Assembly (NCBI RefSeq): GCF_900636385.1
Contig: NZ_LR134269.1
Coordinates: 1,488,001 to 1,552,000 of the forward strand
Origin: Staphylococcus warneri
GTDB lineage: Bacteria; Bacillota; Bacilli; Staphylococcales; Staphylococcaceae
Length of the DNA: 64,000 bases
Direction of reading: 5' to 3'
Part shown: positions 30,018 through 39,779 of the stretch, piece after piece
Layout: every line of letters begins with the position of its first letter
Numbering within the stretch: position 1 is the stretch's first letter
The notes under the pieces: model-generated
What the model was told of the DNA's origin: nothing
Databases searched by the model: none
Seen by the model: the letters and a program-made list of their open reading frames with translations, nothing else
Position numbers and translations under genes: made by a program

Positions 30018-30368
30018 TTATTTATCTTGTTTGTGTAAATCTTGGATCATACGTTCGATTTTATTACCATATTCTATTGATTCATCATATTCGAATGATA
30101 ATTCTGGAATAATACGTAATCTCATACGTGAGCCAAGTTCAGATTTTATAAATCCTTTAGCTTTTTCCAATGCTTTAAAAGTATTATCTACTTCTTTTTG
30201 ATTGCCTAGAACTGTTAAATAAACTTTACCTTGAGATAAGTCATTTGTTAATTCAACATCTGTAATTGTAATAAAACCAACTCTAGGATCTTTCACTTTA
30301 TTATTAACGATATCCATGATTTCTTTTTTCATTTGTTCGCCAACACGTTCTGCTCTCATATTACTCAT
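30018..30368 (-). CDS. rbfA: 30S ribosome-binding factor RbfA
   Basis: KH-fold assembly factor for the 30S subunit that binds near helix 1 of 16S rRNA. 116 residues, with [24 protein letters not shown] and the [17 protein letters not shown] signature. Last gene of the rimP-nusA-infB operon, separated from infB by a paired-end 3' element. Confidence 0.96.
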   Translation of the reverse strand: MSNMRAERVGEQMKKEIMDIVNNKVKDPRVGFITITDVELTNDLSQGKVYLTVLGNQKEVDNTFKALEKAKGFIKSELGSRMRLRIIPELSFEYDESIEYGNKIERMIQDLHKQDK

Positions 30369-30410
30369 TTATTGTCACCTCTCTTATTCTTTAATTTTCA
30401 GTTTAAATAA

Positions 30411-30483
30411 GAGGTGAGACAAAAGACAATTATTTATTAGAACATTGTTTACCGCTCTAATATATATCGCCTGTCTCAACCTC
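30411..30483 (-). repeat. Paired-end 3' element after infB
   Basis: GAGGTGAGACA (from 30411) pairs with the complement of GAGGTTGAGACAG (30471-30483) with one bulge, loop of about 45 bp. It begins 24 bp after the infB stop, the same distance as the recA element. If it terminates transcription, rbfA must rely on read-through or its own promoter. Confidence 0.5.
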
Positions 30484-30507
30484 CAAACTTCATCATAATA
30501 TTAACGA

Positions 30508-32673
30508 TTATCTTTTGATTTCAACCATTTCGAATGCTTCAATAATGTCGCCTTCTTTTAGGTCATTATATTTTTCAATCGTAATACCACATTCATAACC
30601 TTGTGCTACTTCTTTAGCATCGTCTTTGAAACGTTTTAAGGTATCTAATTCACCTTCAAATTGAACGATGCCATCACGAATGACACGTACGCCTGCATTA
30701 CGAGTAATTTTACCTTCTGTAACATAACTACCTGCAATTGTACCAACTTTAGATACTTTGAATGTTTGACGTACTTCTGCTTGACCAATGACTTGTTCTT
30801 CATATTCAGGGTCAAGTAGACCTTTCATAGCTGATTCAATCTCTTCAATAACGTTATAAATAACACGGTGTAAACGCATATCTACGTTTTCTGCTTCAGC
30901 TGCACGCTTAGCACCTGCATCCGGACGTACATTAAATCCGATGATAATACCGTTTGATGCGTTGGCTAAAGTAACATCAGATTCGTTAATTGCACCTACT
31001 GCAGTGTGAATAATACGTACATTTACACCTTCAACATCTATTTTCATCAATGATGCTGCTAAAGCTTCTACAGAACCTTGAACGTCACCTTTAATAATAA
31101 CGTTTAAGTCTTTCATTTCACCTTGTTTCATTTGTTCAAACAAGTTATCTAATGTAACGTTTTTACTTTCTTGACGTTGTTGAATGACACTTTCTTCATG
31201 ACGTGCTTCACCTATACGACGTGCTTGTTTTTCATCTTTAAATACTACAAAGCGATCGCCTGCTTGTGGTACATCATTAATACCTGTAATTTCAACTGGT
31301 GTTGATGGACCAGCAGTTTTGATACGTTGTCCTAAGTCATTAACCATGGCACGAATACGACCATACGTATTACCTACAACAATTGAATCTCCTTGATGTA
31401 ATGTACCATTTTGTACTAGTAATGATGCTGCAGGGCCTCTTGATTTATCTAATTCAGCTTCAATCACAGTACCTACTGCTTGTTTTTCAGGATTTGCTTT
31501 TAATTCTTGAACTTCTGCAACTAATCCAATCATTTCTAGTAAACTATCGATACCTTCACCACTTAATGCTGATAGTGGTACGAAAATCGTATCGCCACCC
31601 CAGTCTTCTGGAATTAAACCGTACTCTGTTAATTCTTGCATTACACGGTCAGGGTTTGCTGTTGGCTTATCTATTTTATTAACTGCAACAATTGTAGGAA
31701 CATTCGCTTCTTTAGCGTGATTGATTGCTTCAATTGTTTGAGGCATAACACCATCGTCGGCAGCTACTACAAGAATTGTTATATCTGTAACTTGAGCACC
31801 ACGTGCACGCATTGTAGTGAATGCTGCGTGTCCAGGTGTATCAAGGAAAGTAATTTTTTTACCTTCATTTTCGATTTGGTAAGCACCAATATGTTGTGTG
31901 ATACCGCCCGCTTCGCCTGCAGTAACTTTTGTATGACGAATTGAATCTAATAACGTTGTTTTACCATGGTCAACATGTCCCATAATAGTAACAACTGCAG
32001 GACGTTCGATAGCATCTGGATCTTCAGTTTCATCGTCGAAGTAAATAGATAAATCTTCTTCTTCGATAATGACTTCTTCTTCAATTTCAACACCGTAATC
32101 ATCTGCAATTAACTCAAGCGTCTCTTGGTCTAATGATTGGTTAATATTTGCAACAATACCTAATAAGAATAATTTCTTAACTATACCTGAAGATTCAACA
32201 TTCAATTTATCTGCTAATTCTCCTACTGTGATGCCTTCTTGATAAGTAATTTTAGATGGCATTTCTTTAGGTTCTGCTTGTTGTGGAGAACTTTGCTTTT
32301 GATTATTCTTTTTATTATTTTTGTTGTTTTTGTTATTTTTATTATTCTTCTTATTGTTGTTGTTATTTTGATTATTTTGTTGTTTACCTTTGTTGTTATT
32401 ATTCTGCTTGTTTTGATTATTTGATTTATTATTATTTTGTTTTTGGTTATTTTGTTGCTTATTTTCAGATTTATTGTGATTATTTTGAGTATTCTTTTGT
32501 GTTTCGTTACTTTGTCCTGGTTTGAACTTTTTGTCTAAAGCTTTAATTTGGTCATCTTCTAAAGCTTGCATATGGTTCGACACTTCAACGTTCATACTCT
32601 TTAATTCATCTATAATCTCTTTACTCTTTAGATTTAATTCTTTCGCATATTCGTAAATTCTTTGTTTACTCAT
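30508..32673 (-). CDS. infB: Translation initiation factor IF-2
   Basis: GTPase that brings initiator tRNA to the 30S subunit. N-terminal IF2_N domain (1-50), a linker of about 75 residues made almost wholly of N, K and Q (about 55-130), a second N domain, G domain with GHVDHGKT at 232-239, DTPGH and NKID, then domains II-IV. The ATG at 32673 ([14 protein letters not shown]) follows GAGGAG and gives 721 residues; the open frame extends eight codons further up into the preceding gene. Confidence 0.97.
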   Translation of the reverse strand: MSKQRIYEYAKELNLKSKEIIDELKSMNVEVSNHMQALEDDQIKALDKKFKPGQSNETQKNTQNNHNKSENKQQNNQKQNNNKSNNQNKQNNNNKGKQQNNQNNNNNKKNNKNNKNNKNNKKNNQKQSSPQQAEPKEMPSKITYQEGITVGELADKLNVESSGIVKKLFLLGIVANINQSLDQETLELIADDYGVEIEEEVIIEEEDLSIYFDDETEDPDAIERPAVVTIMGHVDHGKTTLLDSIRHTKVTAGEAGGITQHIGAYQIENEGKKITFLDTPGHAAFTTMRARGAQVTDITILVVAADDGVMPQTIEAINHAKEANVPTIVAVNKIDKPTANPDRVMQELTEYGLIPEDWGGDTIFVPLSALSGEGIDSLLEMIGLVAEVQELKANPEKQAVGTVIEAELDKSRGPAASLLVQNGTLHQGDSIVVGNTYGRIRAMVNDLGQRIKTAGPSTPVEITGINDVPQAGDRFVVFKDEKQARRIGEARHEESVIQQRQESKNVTLDNLFEQMKQGEMKDLNVIIKGDVQGSVEALAASLMKIDVEGVNVRIIHTAVGAINESDVTLANASNGIIIGFNVRPDAGAKRAAEAENVDMRLHRVIYNVIEEIESAMKGLLDPEYEEQVIGQAEVRQTFKVSKVGTIAGSYVTEGKITRNAGVRVIRDGIVQFEGELDTLKRFKDDAKEVAQGYECGITIEKYNDLKEGDIIEAFEMVEIKR

Positions 32674-32677
32674 ATAA

Positions 32678-32995
32678 TCACTCCTCACGATATTCATCTA
32701 TCATAGACAGCAACTTTTTGGCAAAACCTTGATCTGTAATGCCAACGTTGACTCTCTCGCCTTTACCAAGTGCTATCCCTAATTCTTCTCTTGTTCCAAA
32801 TACCCTTAAAGGCACTTTATAACTCGAAGTTTTATTCTTAATTAATTTCGTAGTGTTTGGAGAAGCATCATTAGCTAATATAACTAATTTAATATTGCCC
32901 TTTTGCATATCACTGACAATAACTGATTCACCCGTTTTCACTTTACCTGCTCTCATCGCAAGACCTAAAAAATTAAATATCTTCTCATTAATCAT
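32678..32995 (-). CDS. ylxQ: L7Ae-family ribosomal protein YlxQ
   Basis: 105-residue L7Ae/L30e/S12e-like protein expected to bind kink-turn RNA. Typical features are [13 protein letters not shown] near residue 10 and [16 protein letters not shown] near 33-48. Its start overlaps the ylxR stop by four bases and infB begins four bases after its stop, so it sits tightly inside the nusA operon. Confidence 0.93.
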   Translation of the reverse strand: MINEKIFNFLGLAMRAGKVKTGESVIVSDMQKGNIKLVILANDASPNTTKLIKNKTSSYKVPLRVFGTREELGIALGKGERVNVGITDQGFAKKLLSMIDEYREE

Positions 32996-33279
32996 TTTGT
33001 TGGAATCTCTTCTCTATAAATTAAACGAATAACCTCTTTATATACAGGCTCTAATTGCTCTTTTGAAGCTTTAAAATATTTTTCTAAAACCTCTTTTTGT
33101 TGTGCTTTTTCTACTAATTGAACATCTTTTGAAACATAGGCACCACGGCCTTGTTTTTTACCAGTAGCATCAGCAAATATTTCGCCTTCTTTATTAATCA
33201 CAACTCTAATCATATCTTTCTTAGGATGCATTTCATTAGATATGATACATTTACGCATTGGAATTTTTTTCTTTTTCAT
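32992..33279 (-). CDS. rnpM: YlxR family protein (RNase P modulator RnpM)
   Basis: About 95 residues, with the family motif PMRKCIISNEMHPKKDMIRV and GKKQGRGAYVSKD. Bacillus YlxR (RnpM) binds RNase P RNA and dampens its activity. Two starts are possible: the ATG at 33279 and a TTG two codons upstream that has the better distance from GGAGTGATG; the ATG is listed. Between nusA and ylxQ. Confidence 0.9.
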   Translation of the reverse strand: MKKKKIPMRKCIISNEMHPKKDMIRVVINKEGEIFADATGKKQGRGAYVSKDVQLVEKAQQKEVLEKYFKASKEQLEPVYKEVIRLIYREEIPTK

Positions 33280-33298
33280 GTTCAATCATCACTCCAAA

Positions 33299-34531
33299 CT
33301 ATTTTTCTGTATCTTTATCTTCAGTAGTTACTTCATCCGTTTCTTCTAACGATTCATCAGTTTCTGCTGCTAATTCTGCAGTAGTTAAATTTGATTCCTC
33401 TAAATTCACATCATCAAATTCAATATCCTCATCACCTGAATTTACAACTTCATCAGCGATTTCTTCTGATTCAATAACAGGATAAACGCCTGCATCACGT
33501 GCATCACTTTCAGATTTTATATCAATTTTCCAACCAGTTAATTTAGCTGCTAAACGTGCGTTTTGACCACGTTTACCAATTGCTAAAGATAATTGATAAT
33601 CTGGAACGACCACTACTGTTGATTGATTTTCTTCATCTACGATAACCTCTAACACTTGTGATGGACTTAAAGCATTTCTTACAAACACTTTAGGATCTTC
33701 GTTCCATTGAACAATATCAATCTTTTCACCACCAAGTTCTTCAACTACAGCTTCAACTCGAGCACCTTTTGAACCCACACATGCACCTACTGCATCGATT
33801 TCAGGGTTTTCAGAGTAAACACTGATTTTAGAACGATCGCCTGCTTCACGTGCAACTGATTTAACGATAACGGTACCATCAAAGATTTCAGGTACTTCTT
33901 GTTCAAATAATCGTTTTAAAAGGCCTGGATGACTTCTTGACACGTAAATTTGAGGTCCTTTAGTTGTTTGTTCAACCTTATTAACGAAGACTTTAATTCT
34001 TTCGTTAGGAATATAGCTTTCATTAGGACTTCTCTCTGCTTCAGATAATACTGCTTCAATACGACCTAAATTAACATAAACATATCTATGGTCTACACGG
34101 TCAATCACACCAGTTAAAATATCTTCTTCTTTATCGATAAATTCATCATAAAGAATTTCTCTTTCAGCATCTCTTAAACGTTGCATGACTGCTTGTTTAG
34201 CTGCTTGAGCACCAACACGTCCGAAATCTTGTGGTGTCACATCTTCTTCATATATGTCACCAATTTCATATGCTGGATTTTTAACTAGTGCAGTACTAAT
34301 ATCAACTTCTTCTCTATCATCGAATACTTCTTCGACAACTTCTTTTCTCGCAATTACTTTGAAAGTACCTTCATCCATATTAAGTTCTACCCTTACATTT
34401 CTGGCACTATCATAATTTTTCTTGTAAGCAGTAATTAAAGCTGCTTCAATGGCATCAATTAATACTTCTCTCGGAATTTTCTTTTCCTTTTCTAAATATT
34501 CAGTTGCTAATAATAATTCATTACTTGACAC
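33299..34531 (-). CDS. nusA: Transcription termination/antitermination protein NusA
   Basis: RNA polymerase-binding factor that promotes pausing and intrinsic termination. N-terminal domain (1-130), S1 domain (about 135-200, DILTGVIDRVDHRYVYVNLG), KH1 and KH2 (about 205-345, GACVGSKGARVEAV and IGKRGQNARLAAKLTGW). A very acidic tail of about 55 residues (rich in E, D, T) follows. 410 residues, normal with the tail. Probably autoregulated through the hairpin in the rimP leader. Confidence 0.96.
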   Translation of the reverse strand: MSSNELLLATEYLEKEKKIPREVLIDAIEAALITAYKKNYDSARNVRVELNMDEGTFKVIARKEVVEEVFDDREEVDISTALVKNPAYEIGDIYEEDVTPQDFGRVGAQAAKQAVMQRLRDAEREILYDEFIDKEEDILTGVIDRVDHRYVYVNLGRIEAVLSEAERSPNESYIPNERIKVFVNKVEQTTKGPQIYVSRSHPGLLKRLFEQEVPEIFDGTVIVKSVAREAGDRSKISVYSENPEIDAVGACVGSKGARVEAVVEELGGEKIDIVQWNEDPKVFVRNALSPSQVLEVIVDEENQSTVVVVPDYQLSLAIGKRGQNARLAAKLTGWKIDIKSESDARDAGVYPVIESEEIADEVVNSGDEDIEFDDVNLEESNLTTAELAAETDESLEETDEVTTEDKDTEK

Positions 34532-34551
34532 GGCTCTTCCTCCTCACCACG

Positions 34552-35019
34552 TTATAGCATTACTGCATGACGTGCTTTTGCAATTTTATTGCGTGGTATC
34601 TCTATCGTTTTTGTTTTAGATTTCTCTTTGACTTCTATTAATATAATATCCTCTTTGACTTCTTTTAAAATACCTAACCATTCTTTTTCATTTTCGATTG
34701 GTACATAAAGTGAAATAAAAATGGGATGTGATACTGCATTTTTAAGCGCTTTCTCATTCTTGATAGGTCTTTCTGCGCCTGGTGATGCTACATCTAAGTA
34801 ATACATTTCAGGTATTGGATCATTTGCATCCATAGCTTCGCTTATTTTTTCTGAGGCTAACGTACAATCATTAAGATCAACGCCACCTTCTTTGTCTATT
34901 GAAATTCTTAAAAAATGATCTTTACCTTCTTTAACGTATTCAATTTCAACTAGTTCAAAGTTAAGCTCATCTAATACGGGTTGAATAATAGGTTCAACTT
35001 GTTCAGCTATTTTACTCAT
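34552..35019 (-). CDS. rimP: Ribosome maturation factor RimP
   Basis: 155-residue factor needed for 30S maturation, with LRISIDKEGGVDLNDC and YYLDVASPGAERPI. The ATG at 35019 follows GGGAGG and gives the standard length; the open frame reaches seven codons higher. First gene of the nusA-infB operon. Confidence 0.95.
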   Translation of the reverse strand: MSKIAEQVEPIIQPVLDELNFELVEIEYVKEGKDHFLRISIDKEGGVDLNDCTLASEKISEAMDANDPIPEMYYLDVASPGAERPIKNEKALKNAVSHPIFISLYVPIENEKEWLGILKEVKEDIILIEVKEKSKTKTIEIPRNKIAKARHAVML

Positions 35020-35044
35020 ACAGGCCTCCCTTTTAGGCAAATAG

Positions 35045-35072
35045 AAAAGAGCGGGTATATGCCCACTCTTTT
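35045..35072 (-). promoter_or_regulatory. Hairpin in the rimP-nusA leader (possible NusA-responsive attenuator)
   Basis: AAAAGAGTGGGC pairs with the matching CCCGCTCTTTT, loop about six bases, and is followed on the minus strand by TTTTCTATTTG, an interrupted U-tract. It lies between the promoter at 35103-35131 and the rimP start, so it is in the leader RNA and not only a polC terminator. Confidence 0.6.
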
Positions 35073-35102
35073 GCCTGAGTTACTAATTTTTTAAGCAAGT
35101 TA

Positions 35103-35131
35103 AGTATACCATAAGTTATGCAAGTAAACAA
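35103..35131 (-). promoter_or_regulatory. Extended -10 promoter of the rimP-nusA operon
   Basis: Minus-strand TGG-TATACT (-10 at 35103-35108 with an upstream TG) and a weak -35 TTGTTT (35126-35131) at 17 bp. Confidence 0.6.
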
Positions 35132-35201
35132 ATCACACCCTAACAAATGGGATCTTAACTATATTTACATAAAAAATTAATTCACTTATTTGTTTTTTAC
35201 A

Positions 35202-38200
35202 TTACATATCAAAAATAGATAATTGTGCTTTATCAGGTAATCCTGGTAATGAACCTAAATCATCTAAGTATTCAATAACTTTTTGTGATAAACCTGCTTT
35301 TTTGTTTAAATCTTCTTTAGATAAAAACGGCCCTTCTTCTCTTGCTTCAACAATTCTTTTGGCAACATTTTCACCAAGACCTGGTACTGCTATAAATGGT
35401 GGAATCAATGAATCATCTTCTATAATGAAATCAAACGCTTGGCTTTTTTCTAAACTAATCGGTTGCATACGGTAACCTCGATGAGCCATTTCATTCATTA
35501 TTTCTAATACTGTTAATACATCTTTTTCTTTTTTACCTAAATCCATATAGCGAGAGTACATATCTTTTACAGTGTTTTTAATACCTGTTTTATCTTTAAT
35601 CATAGTAATTAAATCAAAATCAGATGCTCTAACTGTAAAGTAAGACGCATAATAATATAAAGGATGATGTACCTTAAAGTATGCGATACGGACTGCCATT
35701 AATACATAGGCTGCCGCATGGGCTTTAGGGAACATGTATTTGATTTTACGACAAGAATCTAGATACCAATCAGGAACGTCATTTTCTTTCATAGCTTCAA
35801 CCATTTCATCAGTTAAGCCACGTCCTTTACGTACGAACTCCATTGTTTTGAAGGCCATTGATGGTTCTAATCCTGCATACATCAGATATACCATGATATC
35901 ATCACGACAACCAATAACTGATGATAAATCACAGATACCTGCACGGATTAATTCTTGTGCGTTACCTAACCAAACATCTGTACCATGTGATAGTCCAGAA
36001 ATTTGTACTAATTCAGAAAATGTTGTTGGTTTAGTATCTTCAAGCATTTGTCTTACAAATCCTGTACCAAATTCCGGTACACCAAATGTCCCTGTTTTAC
36101 ATAAAATGTCTTCTTCAGTCACACCTAAACTTTCTGGACTACTAAATATTTTCATAGTTTCTTTATCGTCGACAGGAATCGTTTTAGGATCAATGCCGGA
36201 TAAATCTTGTAGCATACGTATCATAGTTGGATCATCGTGTCCAAGTATATCGAGTTTTAAGACGTTATCATGGATAGAATGGAAATCAAAATGTGTTGTC
36301 ATCCAAGCAGAACTTTGGTCATCTGCTGGATATTGTATAGGTGTAAAATCATAAATATCCATGTAGTCTGGAACTACGATAATACCACCAGGGTGTTGTC
36401 CAGTTGTACGTTTAACACCTGTACAACCCTTAACTAATCGATCCACTTCAGCACCACGTTTATGAATACCTTGGTCATTTAGATAACCTTTAACAAATCC
36501 AAATGCGGTTTTTTCGGCAACTGTACCAATTGTTCCTGCACGGAATACTTTATCTTCACCGAATAATACTTTTGTATAGTTATGTGCATTAGGTTGATAC
36601 TCACCGCTGAAGTTTAAGTCGATATCTGGTACTTTATCTCCTTTAAATCCTAAGAACGTTTCGAAAGGTATATCTTGTCCCTCTTTAATCAGTTCATTAC
36701 CACATTCAGGACATTTTTTATCAGGTAAATCGAATCCCGAACCTACAGAACCATCGTCGAAAAACTCACTCGTTTTACAATGCGTACAAATATAATGTGG
36801 GGGAAGTGGGTTAACTTCAGTGATTTCTGTCATAGTCGCTACAAAGCTTGATCCTACAGAACCACGTGAACCTACCAAGTAACCATCATCTAAAGATTTT
36901 TTAACCAAGCGTTGTGAAATAAGGTATATAACTGAGAAACCATTCCCTATAATACTATCTAATTCTTTCTCTAGACGATCAATTACAATTTGAGGTAAAT
37001 CCTCACCATATAACTTTTTAGCATTGCTATAACTTAATTCTCTAATTTCTTCATTCGCACCATCCATTCGTGGTGTATATAATTTATCTTTAATTGGTAC
37101 GACACGTTCAATTCGATCTGCTAAGGCATTAGTATTAGTTACAACTAACTCATAAGCCTTTTCTTCACCTAAGAAATGCAATTCATCCAACATTTCATCA
37201 GTTGTTCTAAAATGTGCTTCTGGTAAAGTTGAACGATTCAATGGATTCCCCGGTTGAGAAGCAATTAAAATTTTACGAGCAATAGCATCATGCTCATATA
37301 AATAGTGTGCATTACCAGTTGCAATAACTGGAATATTAGCACTTTTACCTGCTTCTATTAAACGGTGATAAATTTCATGAAGTGTTTCTGTATCTCTAAT
37401 GAGTTCACGATCAATAAGGTCTTGGTAAAGCGCAGGAGGCTGTACCTCAATAAAGTCATAATACTTCGCTATTTTTTCTACTTCTGATTGATCTCTTTGC
37501 ATGACAGCTGTAAATAGTTCACCTTCATCACATGCCGTTCCGACTAGCAGACCTTCTCTATATTCATTTAATAAAGACCTTGGTATTCTTGGCGTTCTAT
37601 AATAGTACGTTACCAATGATTCACTCACGATTTTGAATAGATTTTTTAAACCTTGTTGATTTTGGACGATTAATGTGACGTGTGATGGTCTAGCACGTTT
37701 ATATGCATCTTCGTTAGATAATTTTTGATTAATATCTATATGATTAGTTACCCCAAGTTCTTTCATTTGTTGAACCATTTTGATAAAAATGTATGCAGTA
37801 GCTTCAGTGTCATATATCGCTCTATGATGTTGTGTTAAGTCGACACCATATTTTTTGGCAAGGAAATTCAATCCATGCTTACCATACTCTGTGTTTATAG
37901 TACGAGATAATTCTAATGTATCAATTACACCGTTTGTTGAAGGACCAAATCCGAGGCGTTCATAACCCGTATCAATGAACCCCATATCGAATGACGCGTT
38001 ATGCGCCACGAATATAGCATCTCCTACCCATTCTTTAAAATCAGTAAGTACATCTTCTATTTCAGGAGCATCAGTTAACATATCATCAGTAATATGCGTT
38101 AAATTAATAATTGTTTCTGATAATTTCTCATGAGGATTACTAAATCTTTCAAACTTATCTATGATTTCTCCATTATGTACTTTGACAGCTGCTAATTCTA

Positions 38201-39518
38201 TAATTTTGTCATATTGATTTGATAAACCAGTCGTTTCTACGTCAAAAACAACATATGTAGCATCTTTTAAATCGCGATCTGTAGGTTTGTAAGCGATAGG
38301 TACACCATCATCCACTAACATACCTTCCATACCATATATCATTTTGATACCGTGTTTTTCAGCCGCAGCATGAGCATCAGGAAATGCTTGAACAACATTA
38401 TGGTCTGTAACAGCAATCGCTTGATGACCCCATTCAGCCGCTTGTGCTACATAGCCACCAATATTGGGTATACCATCCATTTGGCTCATTGATGTATGTA
38501 AATGAAATTCAACCCTTTTATCTTCTGCCTTATCTTTTTTAGGTGATTTTTTAATTTCTTCAATATCGGACATCATCATCACTAAATCTCTAACAAACGT
38601 ATCTTCTTCAATACGGCCTTGTGCACGAACCCACTTTCCTACACTTAAGGCTTTAAAATGATCTAAATCATTTTTATTTTTACGAGTAAACATTTTTAAC
38701 ACTAGTGAATCTGTATAATCTGTCACTTTTAATTCTACGATATGACGTCCACTTTTCAATTCTTTTAAATTAATATCAAAAATAACACCTTCAATAGCTA
38801 CTTTAAATTCTTCTTCTATAATCGATTCTATAGATCGTAAATTTTCAACTTGAATTGGTTTACCAATTTGACATTTATCTACATCGCTCTCGTTATTATC
38901 TTGTTGTTTTGCTTTTTCTGCTTTCATTTTTTCAAGTTTTTCAGTAGCTTCACGCGCACTTTGTTCATCTTCTTCTTGAATATGTGCTTCTAAAGATGCT
39001 AAATCTTCATCATGGTTAGTATTATCTGTTTCAAATACTACTTTATCGATTTTAAATCCACATTTTTTAAAAGCAGCTACTAAACTACCATTACATGCTT
39101 TATCAAAATGGTTTCTTTCAATATCATTAGAAACCATAACTTTTAGAACATTACCTGACATAATCAAGCGCTTTTGTTTTAACTGCCCTTTTACTTTAGG
39201 AGATAAGGCAGTTTGATCGATACAATGTGCAAAATATTTAATTGCCTGTTCATCTTGATTATCAGTGTTTTCAATCGTGAAATGACAACTTACATCGGCT
39301 ATTTCTTTAAATTCTTCCACAATCGCATGATTAAAAAGTAAATAATCTTCATGAGATAAGAAATATGGCAATGTAATATGAAATTCCCATGTTCTATTTT
39401 TACTTGAGACATCAATTCTAGTTAGTTCACCTTGCGCTAATATTTCTGAATCTAATTGATTAGAAATTTTTATTTGATCAGCAAGTACTTTAAATTTTTC
39501 TTGATTTGTCATTGCCAA
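35202..39518 (-). CDS. polC: DNA polymerase III PolC-type
   Basis: Gram-positive replicative polymerase with built-in 3'-5' exonuclease. OB domain (about 240-320), a PHP domain beginning HLHTSMSQMDG near 335, split by an inserted DnaQ-like exonuclease (VFDVETTGLS near 425; FVAHNASFDMGF), then a zinc-binding segment (ICTHCKTSEFF ... CPECG), the polymerase palm with DIDLNFSGEYQ, and a duplex-binding helix-hairpin-helix near the end. Clamp-binding LSIFDM closes the protein. The TTG at 39518 has AAGGTGG nine bases upstream and gives 1438 residues, the S. aureus length; an ATG two codons later is possible. Confidence 0.97.
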   Translation of the reverse strand: MAMTNQEKFKVLADQIKISNQLDSEILAQGELTRIDVSSKNRTWEFHITLPYFLSHEDYLLFNHAIVEEFKEIADVSCHFTIENTDNQDEQAIKYFAHCIDQTALSPKVKGQLKQKRLIMSGNVLKVMVSNDIERNHFDKACNGSLVAAFKKCGFKIDKVVFETDNTNHDEDLASLEAHIQEEDEQSAREATEKLEKMKAEKAKQQDNNESDVDKCQIGKPIQVENLRSIESIIEEEFKVAIEGVIFDINLKELKSGRHIVELKVTDYTDSLVLKMFTRKNKNDLDHFKALSVGKWVRAQGRIEEDTFVRDLVMMMSDIEEIKKSPKKDKAEDKRVEFHLHTSMSQMDGIPNIGGYVAQAAEWGHQAIAVTDHNVVQAFPDAHAAAEKHGIKMIYGMEGMLVDDGVPIAYKPTDRDLKDATYVVFDVETTGLSNQYDKIIELAAVKVHNGEIIDKFERFSNPHEKLSETIINLTHITDDMLTDAPEIEDVLTDFKEWVGDAIFVAHNASFDMGFIDTGYERLGFGPSTNGVIDTLELSRTINTEYGKHGLNFLAKKYGVDLTQHHRAIYDTEATAYIFIKMVQQMKELGVTNHIDINQKLSNEDAYKRARPSHVTLIVQNQQGLKNLFKIVSESLVTYYYRTPRIPRSLLNEYREGLLVGTACDEGELFTAVMQRDQSEVEKIAKYYDFIEVQPPALYQDLIDRELIRDTETLHEIYHRLIEAGKSANIPVIATGNAHYLYEHDAIARKILIASQPGNPLNRSTLPEAHFRTTDEMLDELHFLGEEKAYELVVTNTNALADRIERVVPIKDKLYTPRMDGANEEIRELSYSNAKKLYGEDLPQIVIDRLEKELDSIIGNGFSVIYLISQRLVKKSLDDGYLVGSRGSVGSSFVATMTEITEVNPLPPHYICTHCKTSEFFDDGSVGSGFDLPDKKCPECGNELIKEGQDIPFETFLGFKGDKVPDIDLNFSGEYQPNAHNYTKVLFGEDKVFRAGTIGTVAEKTAFGFVKGYLNDQGIHKRGAEVDRLVKGCTGVKRTTGQHPGGIIVVPDYMDIYDFTPIQYPADDQSSAWMTTHFDFHSIHDNVLKLDILGHDDPTMIRMLQDLSGIDPKTIPVDDKETMKIFSSPESLGVTEEDILCKTGTFGVPEFGTGFVRQMLEDTKPTTFSELVQISGLSHGTDVWLGNAQELIRAGICDLSSVIGCRDDIMVYLMYAGLEPSMAFKTMEFVRKGRGLTDEMVEAMKENDVPDWYLDSCRKIKYMFPKAHAAAYVLMAVRIAYFKVHHPLYYYASYFTVRASDFDLITMIKDKTGIKNTVKDMYSRYMDLGKKEKDVLTVLEIMNEMAHRGYRMQPISLEKSQAFDFIIEDDSLIPPFIAVPGLGENVAKRIVEAREEGPFLSKEDLNKKAGLSQKVIEYLDDLGSLPGLPDKAQLSIFDM

Positions 39519-39596
39519 TGTGAAAACCACCTTAAATATATACTTCTTTAACATTATTTGAACTAGTCATTTGGAATTATGAAATCAATCATACAA

Positions 39597-39625
39597 ATTA
39601 TACTGATGAATCATTCGAAGTTCAA
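39597..39625 (-). promoter_or_regulatory. Sigma-A promoter of polC
   Basis: Minus-strand -35 TTGAAC (39620-39625), 17-bp spacer, -10 TATAAT (39597-39602). A further TATAAT is found about 50 bp upstream without a good -35. Confidence 0.75.
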
Positions 39626-39703
39626 AGCAAATTTATATTTTATTATACGCTTAATTGGTATAGATTTCATCGATATGAATTAAATACTTTTTACGAAAAA
39701 TAA

Positions 39704-39744
39704 GGAGCGGACAAGAATTCGTATTGAATCCATCATCGCACTCC
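39704..39744 (-). terminator. Hairpin terminator after proS
   Basis: Nested GGAG/CTCC and GGATTC/GAATTC stems with imperfect pairing between them, followed on the minus strand by TTATTTTTCG. Confidence 0.55.
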
Positions 39745-39779
39745 CAATACATGAAACCTATAAGGTCAAATGCTCATTT

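Noticed and set aside
35734..36354. Plus-strand open frame of 206 codons
   Set aside because: Lies wholly inside polC on the opposite strand; composition mirrors the conserved polC codons and no start signal is seen.
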